Counted from the stretch's first letter, positions 44,131 through 53,306 are shown. The stretch is 64,000 bases of DNA from Lachnospiraceae bacterium (GCA_017441585.1 JAFRWW010000057.1:16947-80946); one strand, 5' to 3'. The notes: a model not told the origin generated them from the sequence alone. Made by a program: numbers and translations.

Positions 44131-47004
44131 ATGTTTGGATTTATATATAACCGAAGGTTTTTAAAGAGGTTTATAAGGCTTATGCTTTGCAGCGTTATGT
44201 TTATATATTGCATGGCGCTTACGGTCTGCGCGGGAGAGGTTGATCCCAAAGAAGAGTCATATATTCATTTGGAGGTGGAACGGGATATATATGCCGATGA
44301 AAACGGTACGGCCTGTTTTGATATGGTTGCAGAAATACCTGAAAATGCCACGGGTAATGTGACCTGGTCTTTTGACGGAAAAGAATACATTTCTGATATA
44401 GAGGAAGGATATTCGGTGGCAACGATAGATGGTGTCCTCGATTCGGGAAATCATACTGTCCATGCCAGGTATTCCGGCGATGATAATTATTATGAGTGCA
44501 GTAATTCTACCGTGGTTAATGTGCATTATCTTCCCATAACCATAAGCGGAGATAATGTCACGGTTCCTTATAACGAATTGGGAAACAGGATAAATATTAC
44601 TGTACTGGATCCAAAGGAGGGAGCCACAGTCCGGTATGGTAATGGCCCGGATAACTGTACCATGGAAGAAAGCCCTCTCTATGATACGCCCGGGCTGCAC
44701 GAGTGCTATTATGAGGTGAGTGCGCCTTACAGGGAGAATCGCAGCGGAGTGGCATATATTAATATTTCCCAGATACCGACATCTATGAAATTTGAGGTGG
44801 AACGGGATATATTTACTGATGAAAACGGTACGGCCTGTTTTGATATGGTTGCCTACTTACCTAATAATGTTACGGGTAATGTGACCTGGTCTTTTGACGG
44901 AAAAGAATATATTTCTGATATAAAGGATGGATATTCGGTGGCAACGATAGATGGTGTCCTCGATTCGGGAAATCATACTGTCCATGCCAGGTATTCCGGC
45001 GATGATAATTATTATGGGTGCAACAACTCCACAGCGGTTACTGTGCATTATCTTCCCATAACCATAAGCGGAGACAATGTCACGGTTCCTTATAACGAAG
45101 TGGGACACAGGATAAATATATCGGTACTTGATCCAAAGGAAGGCGCCACAGTCCTGTATGGCGATGTCCCGGATAACTGTACTATGGAAGAAAGCCCCAT
45201 TTTTGTTACCCCCGGACTGCATGAGTGCTATTATGAAGTGAGCGCGTCTTACAGGGAGAATCGCAGCGGAGTGGCATATATTAAAATTTCCCAAATGTCG
45301 TCATCCATGGCACTGGAAGTGAAACAGAATCTGTTTGACAATGGTACGGTCTGTTTTAATATGACCGCCAATCTTCCTGAAAATGCTACGGGAAATGTGA
45401 CCTGGTCTTTAGACGGAAAAGAATACAGCCGTAAAGTCTTTGATGGAATAGCGCAATTAACGATAGATGATGTTTTGGAGTCGGGAGATCACACTGTTTA
45501 TGCCGAGTATGAAGGTGATAATAATTATTATGGGTGCAGTAATTCTACAGTGTTTACCGTGCAATATCTTCCCATGACCGTAAGCGCAAATGATGTCAGG
45601 GTCACCTATGACGGCAGGCAACATGGGATAGATGTGGCGGTACTGGATCCAAAGGAAGGAGCCACAGTCCGGTATGGCAGGACGAGGGATAACTGTACTA
45701 TGGAAAGCAGTCCTACCCTCAAAAAACCCGGAACAATGGAGGTATTTTATGAGGTGAGTGCTCCGTACAGAGAAACATGTTATGGATCGGCAAATATCAT
45801 CGTTGATCCTTCTCATGATCCTGTGAGTGCAATAGTTAATTTCAAGGTTGTAAACGGCGCTTGGAATGATGGCTCAAAGGATGTCAAAAGTGTCAGCCTG
45901 AACGGATTCAGAGGCGATGTTCTGACGCTGTCGGCAAATGATATCCCTGCGGCAGGGAGCAGACCTGATGATGGATATAAGGAGGGTGGCTGGGATCAGG
46001 TGCCTGATGTGAACACAGAGATCACAGAAGATACGACCTATACTTATACGTACAGTAAGGTTGAACCCGAGCCTGAGCCTGAACCCGAGCCTGAACCCGA
46101 ACCCGAGCCTGAACCTACTCCCGACCCCGCGCCCCACGAGGAAGAAAAGCGCGAGCAGAGTAATATTGCCAGAGATGAGCTTGCCGAACTGATCAATACC
46201 AAGGGTACGAAGGATTCCGTGAAGGGTATTTATCAGGCACCTTTTGACGACATCAGCACAGAGTACAGTGTGAAAAAAGGAAAGATCACCAAGGTGGTTT
46301 TGGATCTGTCGTCTCTTAAGGAAGGTGAGAATCATCTGACCATGAATACCGGCACCAGACTGGTCCTTTCGGAAGGGTTTACTGTATCCGATAATTTTGC
46401 TAAGCCAGAGGATTATAAAAAGGTCAGCAAAGCCCTGAAAAACAGGAAGAAGAGCGGATGGTCCATCGATCTTAAGAAACTCAGCGGGAAAACCTCTTAC
46501 GAGATAGTGCTCGTAAATGAAAATAATAAAAATAAACTGCTTGTTATAGATGTGATCGATTTGAGTCTCAACAGGAAAAGCCTCAGGACTGTTGATCTGT
46601 CAACAGCGGTGGATAAGGACTCCGTCAGCAAAAATGCTGTAAGTGAAACCCTGATAACAGATAACGGTTATGCAGAAAACAATGGCGTAGTCACTATATC
46701 AACCTCGCCTGTCTTAAGGACCGGTATACCCGGACAGGTGAACAGGAGCGCCAGGTTTATTTCCGGTATCTGGATGGTGGGAAACAGAGCAATATCCCGA
46801 GGAACAATAGAGACTGTGACAAGGGGAAAGGTCGTGGTACACGCCAAGGTTAACAGTGACGGGTCCCTTAGTATAGGAAAGGCTGATGGCAGCGGCAAGG
46901 GCAGCGTACCCATCAGATATATTCTGAACGGAAAGGTCAATATAAAGCATGGCGAGGCCAGAATGAAATCAAAGGTATATAACGCAAAGATCAAGGTACA
47001 GTAA
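44131..47004 (+). CDS. Secreted Ig-repeat surface protein with Glu-Pro linker
   Basis: 957 residues. Signal peptide at about 1-35 (hydrophobic LMLCSVMFIYCMALTVCAG). Three tandem units of about 174 residues (about 44-560) each contain an Ig-like module (ATGNVTWSFDGKEY, HTVHARYSGDDNYY) and a second module (ISGDNVTVPYN, VLDPKEGATVRYG). This resembles Ig-like repeats of adhesin-like proteins of methanogens. Asn-X-Ser/Thr sites are unusually frequent. A short Ig/InlB-like segment and a (Glu-Pro)n linker (about 645-667) lead to a C-terminal domain (about 680-957) with no LPXTG. AGGAGG site upstream. Likely an adhesin; anchoring unknown. Confidence 0.82.
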   Translation: MFGFIYNRRFLKRFIRLMLCSVMFIYCMALTVCAGEVDPKEESYIHLEVERDIYADENGTACFDMVAEIPENATGNVTWSFDGKEYISDIEEGYSVATIDGVLDSGNHTVHARYSGDDNYYECSNSTVVNVHYLPITISGDNVTVPYNELGNRINITVLDPKEGATVRYGNGPDNCTMEESPLYDTPGLHECYYEVSAPYRENRSGVAYINISQIPTSMKFEVERDIFTDENGTACFDMVAYLPNNVTGNVTWSFDGKEYISDIKDGYSVATIDGVLDSGNHTVHARYSGDDNYYGCNNSTAVTVHYLPITISGDNVTVPYNEVGHRINISVLDPKEGATVLYGDVPDNCTMEESPIFVTPGLHECYYEVSASYRENRSGVAYIKISQMSSSMALEVKQNLFDNGTVCFNMTANLPENATGNVTWSLDGKEYSRKVFDGIAQLTIDDVLESGDHTVYAEYEGDNNYYGCSNSTVFTVQYLPMTVSANDVRVTYDGRQHGIDVAVLDPKEGATVRYGRTRDNCTMESSPTLKKPGTMEVFYEVSAPYRETCYGSANIIVDPSHDPVSAIVNFKVVNGAWNDGSKDVKSVSLNGFRGDVLTLSANDIPAAGSRPDDGYKEGGWDQVPDVNTEITEDTTYTYTYSKVEPEPEPEPEPEPEPEPEPTPDPAPHEEEKREQSNIARDELAELINTKGTKDSVKGIYQAPFDDISTEYSVKKGKITKVVLDLSSLKEGENHLTMNTGTRLVLSEGFTVSDNFAKPEDYKKVSKALKNRKKSGWSIDLKKLSGKTSYEIVLVNENNKNKLLVIDVIDLSLNRKSLRTVDLSTAVDKDSVSKNAVSETLITDNGYAENNGVVTISTSPVLRTGIPGQVNRSARFISGIWMVGNRAISRGTIETVTRGKVVVHAKVNSDGSLSIGKADGSGKGSVPIRYILNGKVNIKHGEARMKSKVYNAKIKVQ
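44265..45805 (+). repeat. Three tandem 520-bp intragenic repeats
   Basis: Units begin near 44265, 44788 and 45309. Units 1 and 2 share an identical stretch of nearly 90 bp (about 44406-44493 and 44928-45016), while unit 3 has diverged. This points to recent duplication or gene conversion between units 1 and 2. Confidence 0.85.
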
Positions 47005-47076
47005 TGGTTTCATTTTGCTCATCAATGCTTTGACGTGTCATTTGACGCAAAGGGAAAACTTAAGACTGGATCGATC

Positions 47077-49458
47077 TTAAGTATCAAGGTGAATATTGGT
47101 GACCACGCACTGGTCTCCGGTTATGGTGAGATAGACATCATCGATGTCGTCAAATATGGAGGTGGTGTTCTTGATATGGAGGCCGCCTCCTGATATTTCG
47201 GTAAAGATCATGTTGCCTTTTCTTTCGATCGAAGCGCTGCAGTCGGTTCCGTTTTTGTGTTTTTGAATCCAGTCGTCCCAGCTGCCGAAATCTTCGCTTC
47301 TTTCGATTCTGGTGTGGTTTGTGACTTTATCGTAGTCGTTCCAGCATTCGCCGTCCAGTCTCAGGAAGGCCAGCTCCTTATAATCAGCGCCGTCTATCGT
47401 ACCGTCATCAGAGGAGTAGAGCACGATAAAAGCACAGTGCCAGATGAGCCACGCGGTAGGAAGGCTCCTGGTGTGGAAGCTGATCTGTGCTGTTTTGTTT
47501 AGCAGAACTCCCTTTGTATAGGCGCTTCGCCATCCGTTGATCTGGATGTTTGGAATGTTTCCCACAGGTCCGACGAGGAAGTTTATTTCGGGCGCGATCC
47601 TTTCGATGGTGGAATCATCTGCCCGCAGTCCCGTCTTTTTTATCCTGAAGCCTGTGAGTGTGCAGTTGTCACCGGTGAGACTTACGTACGTATAGCGGGT
47701 GCTGTCAGGAAGCGCAATGATCATCTCGCAGATATAGGAGTCGGTGGCTATCCTGATGCGTGTATGATCCTTAAATCTGACTGCGTATACGTCATATTCC
47801 CGCCCCTTATCTCCGGGTGGTTCATATTTTCCCGAGAGAAATTTGGTACGTATCTTTCTGGCTCCGATGCATTTTGACTCGCCGTTTGTATTGATGTAGG
47901 CATATTCAAAGTACTGGCGTTCCTTTGCGCATTTGTCATTCGGGGCCGCATGGACTTTTGCGTCAAGGGAATCAAAGAGTACAAGTGTGGGGGAAGCCTG
48001 TGCCGGATCTGTACCTTCCGTGGGCAGGCTCTTTATATGTATGCTCACTTCATTGTAGGTCACCGGGATGCCATCACTGAAAATGGTCTGTGCCTCGTTA
48101 CAGGTAAGTATGGTATCCTCAGTCAGTTCCTTTACTTCTTCCCTTTCCTGCATTTCATATTCGGTATCGATATCTATAAGATGGATCATCACTTTGGCGA
48201 ACTCCGGGTCGAACTGTGTACCCATGCCCTTGACTATCTCTTCCCTGACTACCTGCTGGGGCAGAGGGTCGCGATAACTTCTCTTTGATGTCATGGCGTC
48301 GTAGGAATCAGCCACTGCGATGATCCGGGCAAAAACGGGGATTTTTTCTTCGGCGATCCCGTTGGGATATCCGGTTCCGTCATATCTTTCATGGTGAAAA
48401 TGGGCTCCATCACTTAAGTGTTTGGAGAGGGATATGTTTGACAGGATCTGGCTTCCGATGGCAGGATGCTTTTTGATCTCAGCGAATTCTTCTTTGGTAA
48501 GCTTGCCGTCTTTGGTGATGATGCTGTCGGCTATGCCGATCTTGCCCACATCGTGGAGCAGGGCAGCATAATATACTTTACGACAATCTTCTTCGCTCAT
48601 GCCGTAAGTCCTGGCGATGGATTCGGAGTATTCCGCTACACGTCCGGAATGACCGTGGGTATACTTGTCCTTGGCGTCGATGGCGCTTGCAAGAGCTGAT
48701 GCCGTCTGGTCAAACAGATTCTGCATGAGTTCCTGTTCATCACGCAGCATTTTGATCTCCTGCTGATTGGCCTTGGCGACAGTGGCGTTCATGTCCAGCA
48801 GGGTGATGAGATACAGCAGCATCGCCAGTCCCACAATGGAAATATTGGTAAGGGACAGGCCGTAAAACTTAGTCTGCAGTATGGTGGCCGTAAAGGGAAC
48901 GATGGCAAACAGCAGCATAGTGATGCGCATACTGAGGCTCAGGCTTTGTTTTGACCGGGCGACCACGATCATCTGTATGAGCAGAACCGTCAGCGTGATG
49001 ATCCAGAATAAAACTATACCGGAATTCCGGTGATACAGGTTCATTTCATCAAAATAATAAAAGATGCCGGTGAACTGCGAGACTATGGTCAGGCCTCCTC
49101 CGAGCATGAGGAGAAAGTCACAGATATTCAGCAGTATAGATCCGTTTTCATCCTGACCGGGATAGAGCAGTTCTATAAGAAAATGATTAAAGGCCTGGAC
49201 TATTATGAGAGAGAACATGTAGACCAGGAAGTTGCAGACACGTACCATGATATATCCGGTATGACTGATGTCTCCGCGATATATGTATGCGAAACGGTCA
49301 CAGATGAGCAGCAGGGCACAGCCTGCTTCCAGAATAAGGAGAGCGTTTCTGCGTCCTTCGGGGATGGATCTGGATATCAGGACCATTATCGCAAGAGCGG
49401 TGCAGATACCGCTTAAGAACAGCATTATATTTAATTGATGGTCGATCAAATATTCCAT
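47077..49458 (-). CDS. Membrane HD-GYP protein with duplicated C-terminal beta domain
   Basis: 793 residues. About seven transmembrane segments at 10-235, a coiled linker, then an HD-GYP domain (about 262-430): HGHSGRVAEYSE, LLHDVGKIGI, HHERYDGTGYP, ADSYDAMTS and a FDPEFA end. HD-GYP enzymes break down cyclic di-GMP. The C-terminal 350 residues are unusual: two related beta-rich units ending YVSLTGDNCTLTGFRI and VYLTITGDQCVVTNIHL. From topology this part is cytoplasmic. It could sense a ligand; I recognise no family. Only 11 bp separate it from the unknown gene upstream at 49470, so they are one operon. Confidence 0.85.
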   Translation of the reverse strand: MEYLIDHQLNIMLFLSGICTALAIMVLISRSIPEGRRNALLILEAGCALLLICDRFAYIYRGDISHTGYIMVRVCNFLVYMFSLIIVQAFNHFLIELLYPGQDENGSILLNICDFLLMLGGGLTIVSQFTGIFYYFDEMNLYHRNSGIVLFWIITLTVLLIQMIVVARSKQSLSLSMRITMLLFAIVPFTATILQTKFYGLSLTNISIVGLAMLLYLITLLDMNATVAKANQQEIKMLRDEQELMQNLFDQTASALASAIDAKDKYTHGHSGRVAEYSESIARTYGMSEEDCRKVYYAALLHDVGKIGIADSIITKDGKLTKEEFAEIKKHPAIGSQILSNISLSKHLSDGAHFHHERYDGTGYPNGIAEEKIPVFARIIAVADSYDAMTSKRSYRDPLPQQVVREEIVKGMGTQFDPEFAKVMIHLIDIDTEYEMQEREEVKELTEDTILTCNEAQTIFSDGIPVTYNEVSIHIKSLPTEGTDPAQASPTLVLFDSLDAKVHAAPNDKCAKERQYFEYAYINTNGESKCIGARKIRTKFLSGKYEPPGDKGREYDVYAVRFKDHTRIRIATDSYICEMIIALPDSTRYTYVSLTGDNCTLTGFRIKKTGLRADDSTIERIAPEINFLVGPVGNIPNIQINGWRSAYTKGVLLNKTAQISFHTRSLPTAWLIWHCAFIVLYSSDDGTIDGADYKELAFLRLDGECWNDYDKVTNHTRIERSEDFGSWDDWIQKHKNGTDCSASIERKGNMIFTEISGGGLHIKNTTSIFDDIDDVYLTITGDQCVVTNIHLDT

Positions 49459-49469
49459 ACAGGTTTGTT

Positions 49470-49868
49470 TTAATACAAGTCCATGCCCTGGCCCATGGCG
49501 TCGTTCAGTTTGTTGATGTATTTGTCCGGATCTTTTTTCATATCCGCCATCATCATGAAGGTGTCAAGTACCAGTGCTTCTTTATTGCAGTCTGCATTGT
49601 TTTTACCGGCGTCCCTCTTTACATCGTATCTGCGGATCTTGTAGAAATACAGGTCCGTCAGACTGTATCCGCGGCAGACTGTTTTGTTGCAGAAACTGTG
49701 GTGATCGAGGTAGTACATGAAATCCGTCATCAGATCCGCATCGGGAATCAGTTCCATCCAAAGAGCGGAAAGGTATGTTTCATCCTTTCCGGTATAGGCA
49801 CACAATTGCCCGAGCCGTTCATATGCTATTATCCTTCTTCCATCCAATACTATTCCGGACATGATCAT
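49470..49868 (-). CDS. Hypothetical protein in operon with HD-GYP gene
   Basis: 132 residues, soluble, Met/Asp/Tyr-rich (IPDADLMTDFMYYLDHHSF, LTDLYFYKIRRYDVKRD, LDTFMMMADMKKDPDKYIN). Cys residues at CAYTG, CNKTVC and CNKE. No family recognised. It sits 11 bp before the HD-GYP gene on the same strand and probably serves the same pathway. Confidence 0.65.
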   Translation of the reverse strand: MIMSGIVLDGRRIIAYERLGQLCAYTGKDETYLSALWMELIPDADLMTDFMYYLDHHSFCNKTVCRGYSLTDLYFYKIRRYDVKRDAGKNNADCNKEALVLDTFMMMADMKKDPDKYINKLNDAMGQGMDLY

Positions 49869-49922
49869 ACCTCAGATTAAGTGACTGTTCTAATTATAAT
49901 ACTTTTTTTTTGGAAAAAGCAA

Positions 49923-50450
49923 TCAAATATAGAAGTCAAGGATTTGTGCGGGAGCAATTTCAAGGGCTTCGCATATTCTCAGAAGGGTTTTGTAATCGGG
50001 GATATTGTTGCGTTTGATGGAATTATACAGAGTGTTTTTTGAAAGCCGGGCTTCCTTGGTGAGCCGGTATAATGACCAGTTTTTTTCTTTGAGACGTTTT
50101 TTGATACAAAGGTGTATGTCCCGATCCGTTTCAGACAACATGGTCCGATCCGTTTTCGGTAGTATAGTTTGATCTGTTTCAGGCAGAATGGTCCGATCTT
50201 TTTCCTGTAACGCGGTCTGATTCTTTTCCGATGTGCAGGGGGCTGTCTCCAGGAAGTCGCTCACGCGGATTTCGAGGGCATGGCATATGCATTTTACGGT
50301 ACAGGGCTTTGGAAGGCATTGTCCGTGTATTATGCGTAGGAGTACCGCTTTGTCCAGGCCGGTTATCTTTGAGAATCTGCATATGCTCAGGTGGCGTTCC
50401 GTAAGGATCCTCTGCAGTTTTTCGGAAATCTGTGTTTTGCAAAGCATCAT
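49923..50450 (-). CDS. Double HTH (XRE-family) regulator with repeat linker
   Basis: 175 residues. Two Cro/C1-type HTH domains in one chain: about 8-66 (RHLSICRFSKITGLDKAVLL, ending HALEIRVSDFL) and about 112-173 (KNWSLYRLTKEARLSKNTLY, ending EALEIAPAQILDF). They are joined by four 8-residue repeats (TILPETDQ type, residues 79-110) encoded by 24-bp tandem DNA repeats. The domains are related to each other, suggesting internal duplication. Divergent from the asparaginase gene, which it may regulate. Confidence 0.8.
   Translation of the reverse strand: MMLCKTQISEKLQRILTERHLSICRFSKITGLDKAVLLRIIHGQCLPKPCTVKCICHALEIRVSDFLETAPCTSEKNQTALQEKDRTILPETDQTILPKTDRTMLSETDRDIHLCIKKRLKEKNWSLYRLTKEARLSKNTLYNSIKRNNIPDYKTLLRICEALEIAPAQILDFYI
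50121..50216 (-). repeat. 24-bp intragenic minisatellite (4 units)
   Basis: Four in-frame 24-bp units encode TALQEKDR, TILPETDQ, TILPKTDR and TMLSETDR in the linker of the double-HTH regulator. Confidence 0.85.
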
Positions 50451-50540
50451 GGCAGTCTGCTTTCGAATCGTATTTTTGAACCGGGAAAGATGTTTTCATA
50501 TCAATAAAATCATATTTTTCGTGAGTGGATATTTAGCACT

Positions 50541-50568
50541 TTTGTATGGTAAACAACTTTGATATAAT
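50541..50568 (+). promoter_or_regulatory. Promoter of the asparaginase gene
   Basis: Perfect TATAAT at 50563-50568 with a weak -35 (TTTGTA, 50541-50546, 16-bp spacer). The start of transcription would fall at or next to the ATG at 50576. Confidence 0.5.
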
Positions 50569-50575
50569 GTTTGGC

Positions 50576-51577
50576 ATGAATATTCATGTGATTTTTACAG
50601 GAGGCACCATTTCAGGTGTTATAGAAGGAGATTCGATCCGTCCCGGAGGAGATCTTAAGGGACGGCTGGGACTTTGCGACAAAAATGAACTGCATTTTAC
50701 TTTTGAGGAGCCTTACAGGATACTCAGTGAAGATCTTAAGGCATTCCATGTGCTGAAACTAAAGGACAGTGTGGCCATGGCGGCCGATCACAGTGACGGC
50801 ATTATCATAACTCATGGGACTGATACTCTTCACTATACTGCGGCTTTGCTTCATTATATGTTTGCGGGTATCGGAATCCCGGTAATCCTGGTGTCAAGTG
50901 CCTATGTGCTGTCAGACCCTCGTTCCAACGGAAGGGTAAATTTTGAAGCCGCTGTGGAATATATCCGCCGGAAAGGAACCCCGGGAGTTTATATCGCATA
51001 TAAGAATCCCTCTTTTGAAGGTGTGGCGCAGATCATCCGGGGCGACAGACTTTTATCATCCATGGCGGGCTCATCGGATTTTTATGCTTATGATGGGCCG
51101 GATATGAGGAGAGGCTGTGGGTCTTATAAAGAGAAAAAATGCGCGCTCGGTGAAGTCAGTGATGATTTCAGATCCGGTGATGCCGGACTTGAAGAACTGA
51201 TCTATGATGAGAATCTGTTTTCTGACCTTCCGGTACGGGATATAAAGCTTTGTGAAAAGAGCGACATGATATTGAGACTTGCGGCTTACCCCGGAATGTG
51301 TTTTAATAGTGACTTGGTCACAGACAGGACCCGGGTGGTCATGCTGGAGGGTTATCACTCCGGCACCATAGGCGTGACGGACGGACTGCGAGTTTTTGTT
51401 AAGTATTGCAAAGAGCGTCGGATTCCGGTTCTTTTGTCATTTTTGAATTCAGGAGAATCTGAATATGAGACTGTAGATACCTACAGGAAGGCAGGCGTCA
51501 TACCGGTGTATGATGTGCCCCCCGTGGCGCTTTATTGCAAATTATGGCTCATATTCAGTAATTTTACGGAGAGTTAG
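50576..51577 (+). CDS. L-asparaginase (type I-like)
   Basis: 333 residues from ATG 50576. The enzyme hydrolyses asparagine to aspartate and ammonia. Both threonine motifs are present: FTGGTISG at the N-terminus and IITHGTDTLHYTAALL near residue 88, with the conserved Ser region AYVLSDPRSNGRVNF. No signal peptide, so cytoplasmic type I. The start at 50576 follows the family N-terminus; ATG 50546 upstream overlaps the TATAAT. There is no ribosome site before either, so the mRNA may be leaderless. The next gene starts 2 bp after the stop. Confidence 0.88.
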   Translation: MNIHVIFTGGTISGVIEGDSIRPGGDLKGRLGLCDKNELHFTFEEPYRILSEDLKAFHVLKLKDSVAMAADHSDGIIITHGTDTLHYTAALLHYMFAGIGIPVILVSSAYVLSDPRSNGRVNFEAAVEYIRRKGTPGVYIAYKNPSFEGVAQIIRGDRLLSSMAGSSDFYAYDGPDMRRGCGSYKEKKCALGEVSDDFRSGDAGLEELIYDENLFSDLPVRDIKLCEKSDMILRLAAYPGMCFNSDLVTDRTRVVMLEGYHSGTIGVTDGLRVFVKYCKERRIPVLLSFLNSGESEYETVDTYRKAGVIPVYDVPPVALYCKLWLIFSNFTES

Positions 51578-51578
51578 G

Positions 51579-53042
51579 ATGTCTATATCCATATTTATAT
51601 GGTGGGTGGCGGTCATGCTGTTTTACGGCTACAGGTTTCTCATCACCCGCTTCTATGATGTGAGTCTGTTCGAACTCATCTACTATACCATCATGCCCCT
51701 TAAGGGCGGAAATAAAGGACCTTTCATAAAAGAACTCCCCAAGACCATATCCTTTGCAGTGGCGGGAATAGTGATCCCGACGGTTTTGTACCGTGTGCTT
51801 TTGATGCGTTATGGTGAGAGTGATGTGAGGAGTATCATGCTGCTGTCGGCGGCGATCATTATAGTTGCGGATATCGCAATGGCTTTTGTGCATCTGCATG
51901 TGCTCAGGTTCTGGATACTGAATCTGAAGGCGTCGGACGTGTATGAAAAATATTATGTGGATGCAAAGGAAGCGGATCTTATCTTTCCCGAAAAAAAGAG
52001 GAATCTCATCTATATCTTTTTGGAATCCATGGAGAGCTGTTATTCTTCAAAGGGCGGCGGTGTCACCGAGTATATACCGGAGCTGACGAAGCTTGCTATG
52101 GAAGGTGAGGATTTTTCGGGAGCTGCCCCTGATACTGTCAAAGATTCTTTGTCGGGAGAATCTACCGAATTTATTGATTCCGGGGAGATAAACGGAGCCT
52201 TTGCTCCTCCGGGAGCCACTTTTACCACCGGAGCCATGGTGGCCCATATGGCCGGAATATCTATCGATCTGCAGATCAGGGATAAGGAGGAGTTCCTTCC
52301 GGGGATGACCACCATCGGGGATATTCTTGCAAAGGAAGGCTATGAACAGAGGTTCCTTTTGGGGTCCGATGTGTATTTTGGCGGCAGGGAGCCGCTGATA
52401 AAGCAGCACGGCGGCTATAAGGTGCTGGATTACAAGTCGGCGAAGCGTGACGGCCTCATTCCTGAGGATTATTATCTGTGGTGGGGTTTTGAGGATGAGA
52501 AGCTTTTTGATTTTGCAAAGGATGAACTGACTGAATTGTCAAAGGGGGATAAGCCCTTTAATCTTACTTTGCTCACGGTGGATACTCATTTCCTGGACGG
52601 CTGCAGATGCAGGCTCTGCCGGGATGAATTTAAGGAGCCCTACGGAAATGTGCTGGCCTGCTCTTCAAGGCAGGTGGAGAAGTTTGTGGAGTGGATAAAG
52701 CAGCAGGACTTTTATGAGAATACCACCATAGTGCTGGCGGGAGACCATCCTACCATGGATTCCAGGTTCATAAAGCGCGCCGGTCTTAGGGATAAGGAAA
52801 GGAAGTCCTATGTTTCTTTTATCAACGCACCGCTGACTGCACAGGATAAGAAGAGGGAATATACCACGCTGGATCTTTTCCCCACGACTTTGTCTTCGCT
52901 TGGCGTAAAGATACCCGGCAACAGATTGGGGCTGGGTGTGGATCTTTTTTCCGGGGAAGAAACCCTGTATGAAAAACTGGGGCCGGAAGAATTTGAAAAA
53001 CAGTTTACCCGCAAGTCGCTTTTTTACAGGAATTTCCTCTGA
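51579..53042 (+). CDS. LtaS-like sulfatase-superfamily phosphoglycerol transferase
   Basis: 487 residues from ATG 51579 (GGAGAG 7-10 nt upstream; longer frame into the asparaginase gene rejected). About three to four transmembrane segments (residues about 4-22, 55-75, 85-110), then an extracellular alkaline-phosphatase-fold domain: NLIYIFLESME (metal Glu), TFTTGAMVAHMAGIS (catalytic Thr), DTHFLDGC and AGDHPTMDSRF (metal ligands). Such enzymes move glycerol phosphate or phosphoethanolamine to surface polymers. Shorter than LtaS (about 650), closer to the sulfatases of Clostridia capsule/teichoic loci. Coupled with the asparaginase gene by close spacing. Confidence 0.85.
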   Translation: MSISIFIWWVAVMLFYGYRFLITRFYDVSLFELIYYTIMPLKGGNKGPFIKELPKTISFAVAGIVIPTVLYRVLLMRYGESDVRSIMLLSAAIIIVADIAMAFVHLHVLRFWILNLKASDVYEKYYVDAKEADLIFPEKKRNLIYIFLESMESCYSSKGGGVTEYIPELTKLAMEGEDFSGAAPDTVKDSLSGESTEFIDSGEINGAFAPPGATFTTGAMVAHMAGISIDLQIRDKEEFLPGMTTIGDILAKEGYEQRFLLGSDVYFGGREPLIKQHGGYKVLDYKSAKRDGLIPEDYYLWWGFEDEKLFDFAKDELTELSKGDKPFNLTLLTVDTHFLDGCRCRLCRDEFKEPYGNVLACSSRQVEKFVEWIKQQDFYENTTIVLAGDHPTMDSRFIKRAGLRDKERKSYVSFINAPLTAQDKKREYTTLDLFPTTLSSLGVKIPGNRLGLGVDLFSGEETLYEKLGPEEFEKQFTRKSLFYRNFL

Positions 53043-53120
53043 AAATCCTTTGGAATTTCTTTGAAAATGCTCTGAATATCTGCAGAAAATTCTATAATTT
53101 AAAATTTTTTAAAAAAATGC

Positions 53121-53149
53121 TTGCATTTTGGATTTGTCTGTAATATAAT
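53121..53149 (+). promoter_or_regulatory. Promoter of tRNA-Lys
   Basis: TTGCAT (53121-53126), 17-bp spacer, TATAAT (53144-53149). The 148-bp stretch before the tRNA otherwise holds only AT-rich sequence. Confidence 0.85.
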
Positions 53150-53190
53150 ATCCGAGTGCTGTCACAGATGACAGATCATCTGATTAGCAT

Positions 53191-53263
53191 GCGCCTCTAG
53201 CTCAGTTGGCAGAGCACCTGACTCTTAATCAGGGTGTCCAGGGTTCGAACCCCTGGAGGCGCA
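53191..53263 (+). tRNA. tRNA-Lys (anticodon CTT)
   Basis: 73 nt without CCA. Acceptor GCGCCTC/GAGGCGC, D arm GCTCAGTTGGCAGAGC, anticodon stem CCTGA/TCAGG around CTCTTAA (anticodon CTT), T arm CCAGG-GTTCGAAC-CCTGG. Discriminator A. Confidence 0.96.
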
Positions 53264-53270
53264 CGAAGGT

Positions 53271-53306
53271 CTCCCGGTAGCGGTAATGCCGCCGGGGGAT
53301 TTTTTT
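53271..53306 (+). terminator. Terminator after tRNA-Lys
   Basis: CTCCCGG and CGG pair with CCG and CCGGGGG around loop TAATG, followed by seven T. Confidence 0.88.

Noticed and set aside
44131..47004. Sortase (LPXTG) anchoring of the secreted proteins
   Set aside because: None of the three large secreted proteins ends in LPXTG with a hydrophobic segment and basic tail.
51510..51578. Longer start of the LtaS-like gene inside the asparaginase gene
   Set aside because: No ribosome site there; ATG 51579 has one and begins at the first transmembrane helix.
53043..53190. Gene in the AT-rich gap before tRNA-Lys
   Set aside because: No open frame with a start signal; only the tRNA promoter can be supported.
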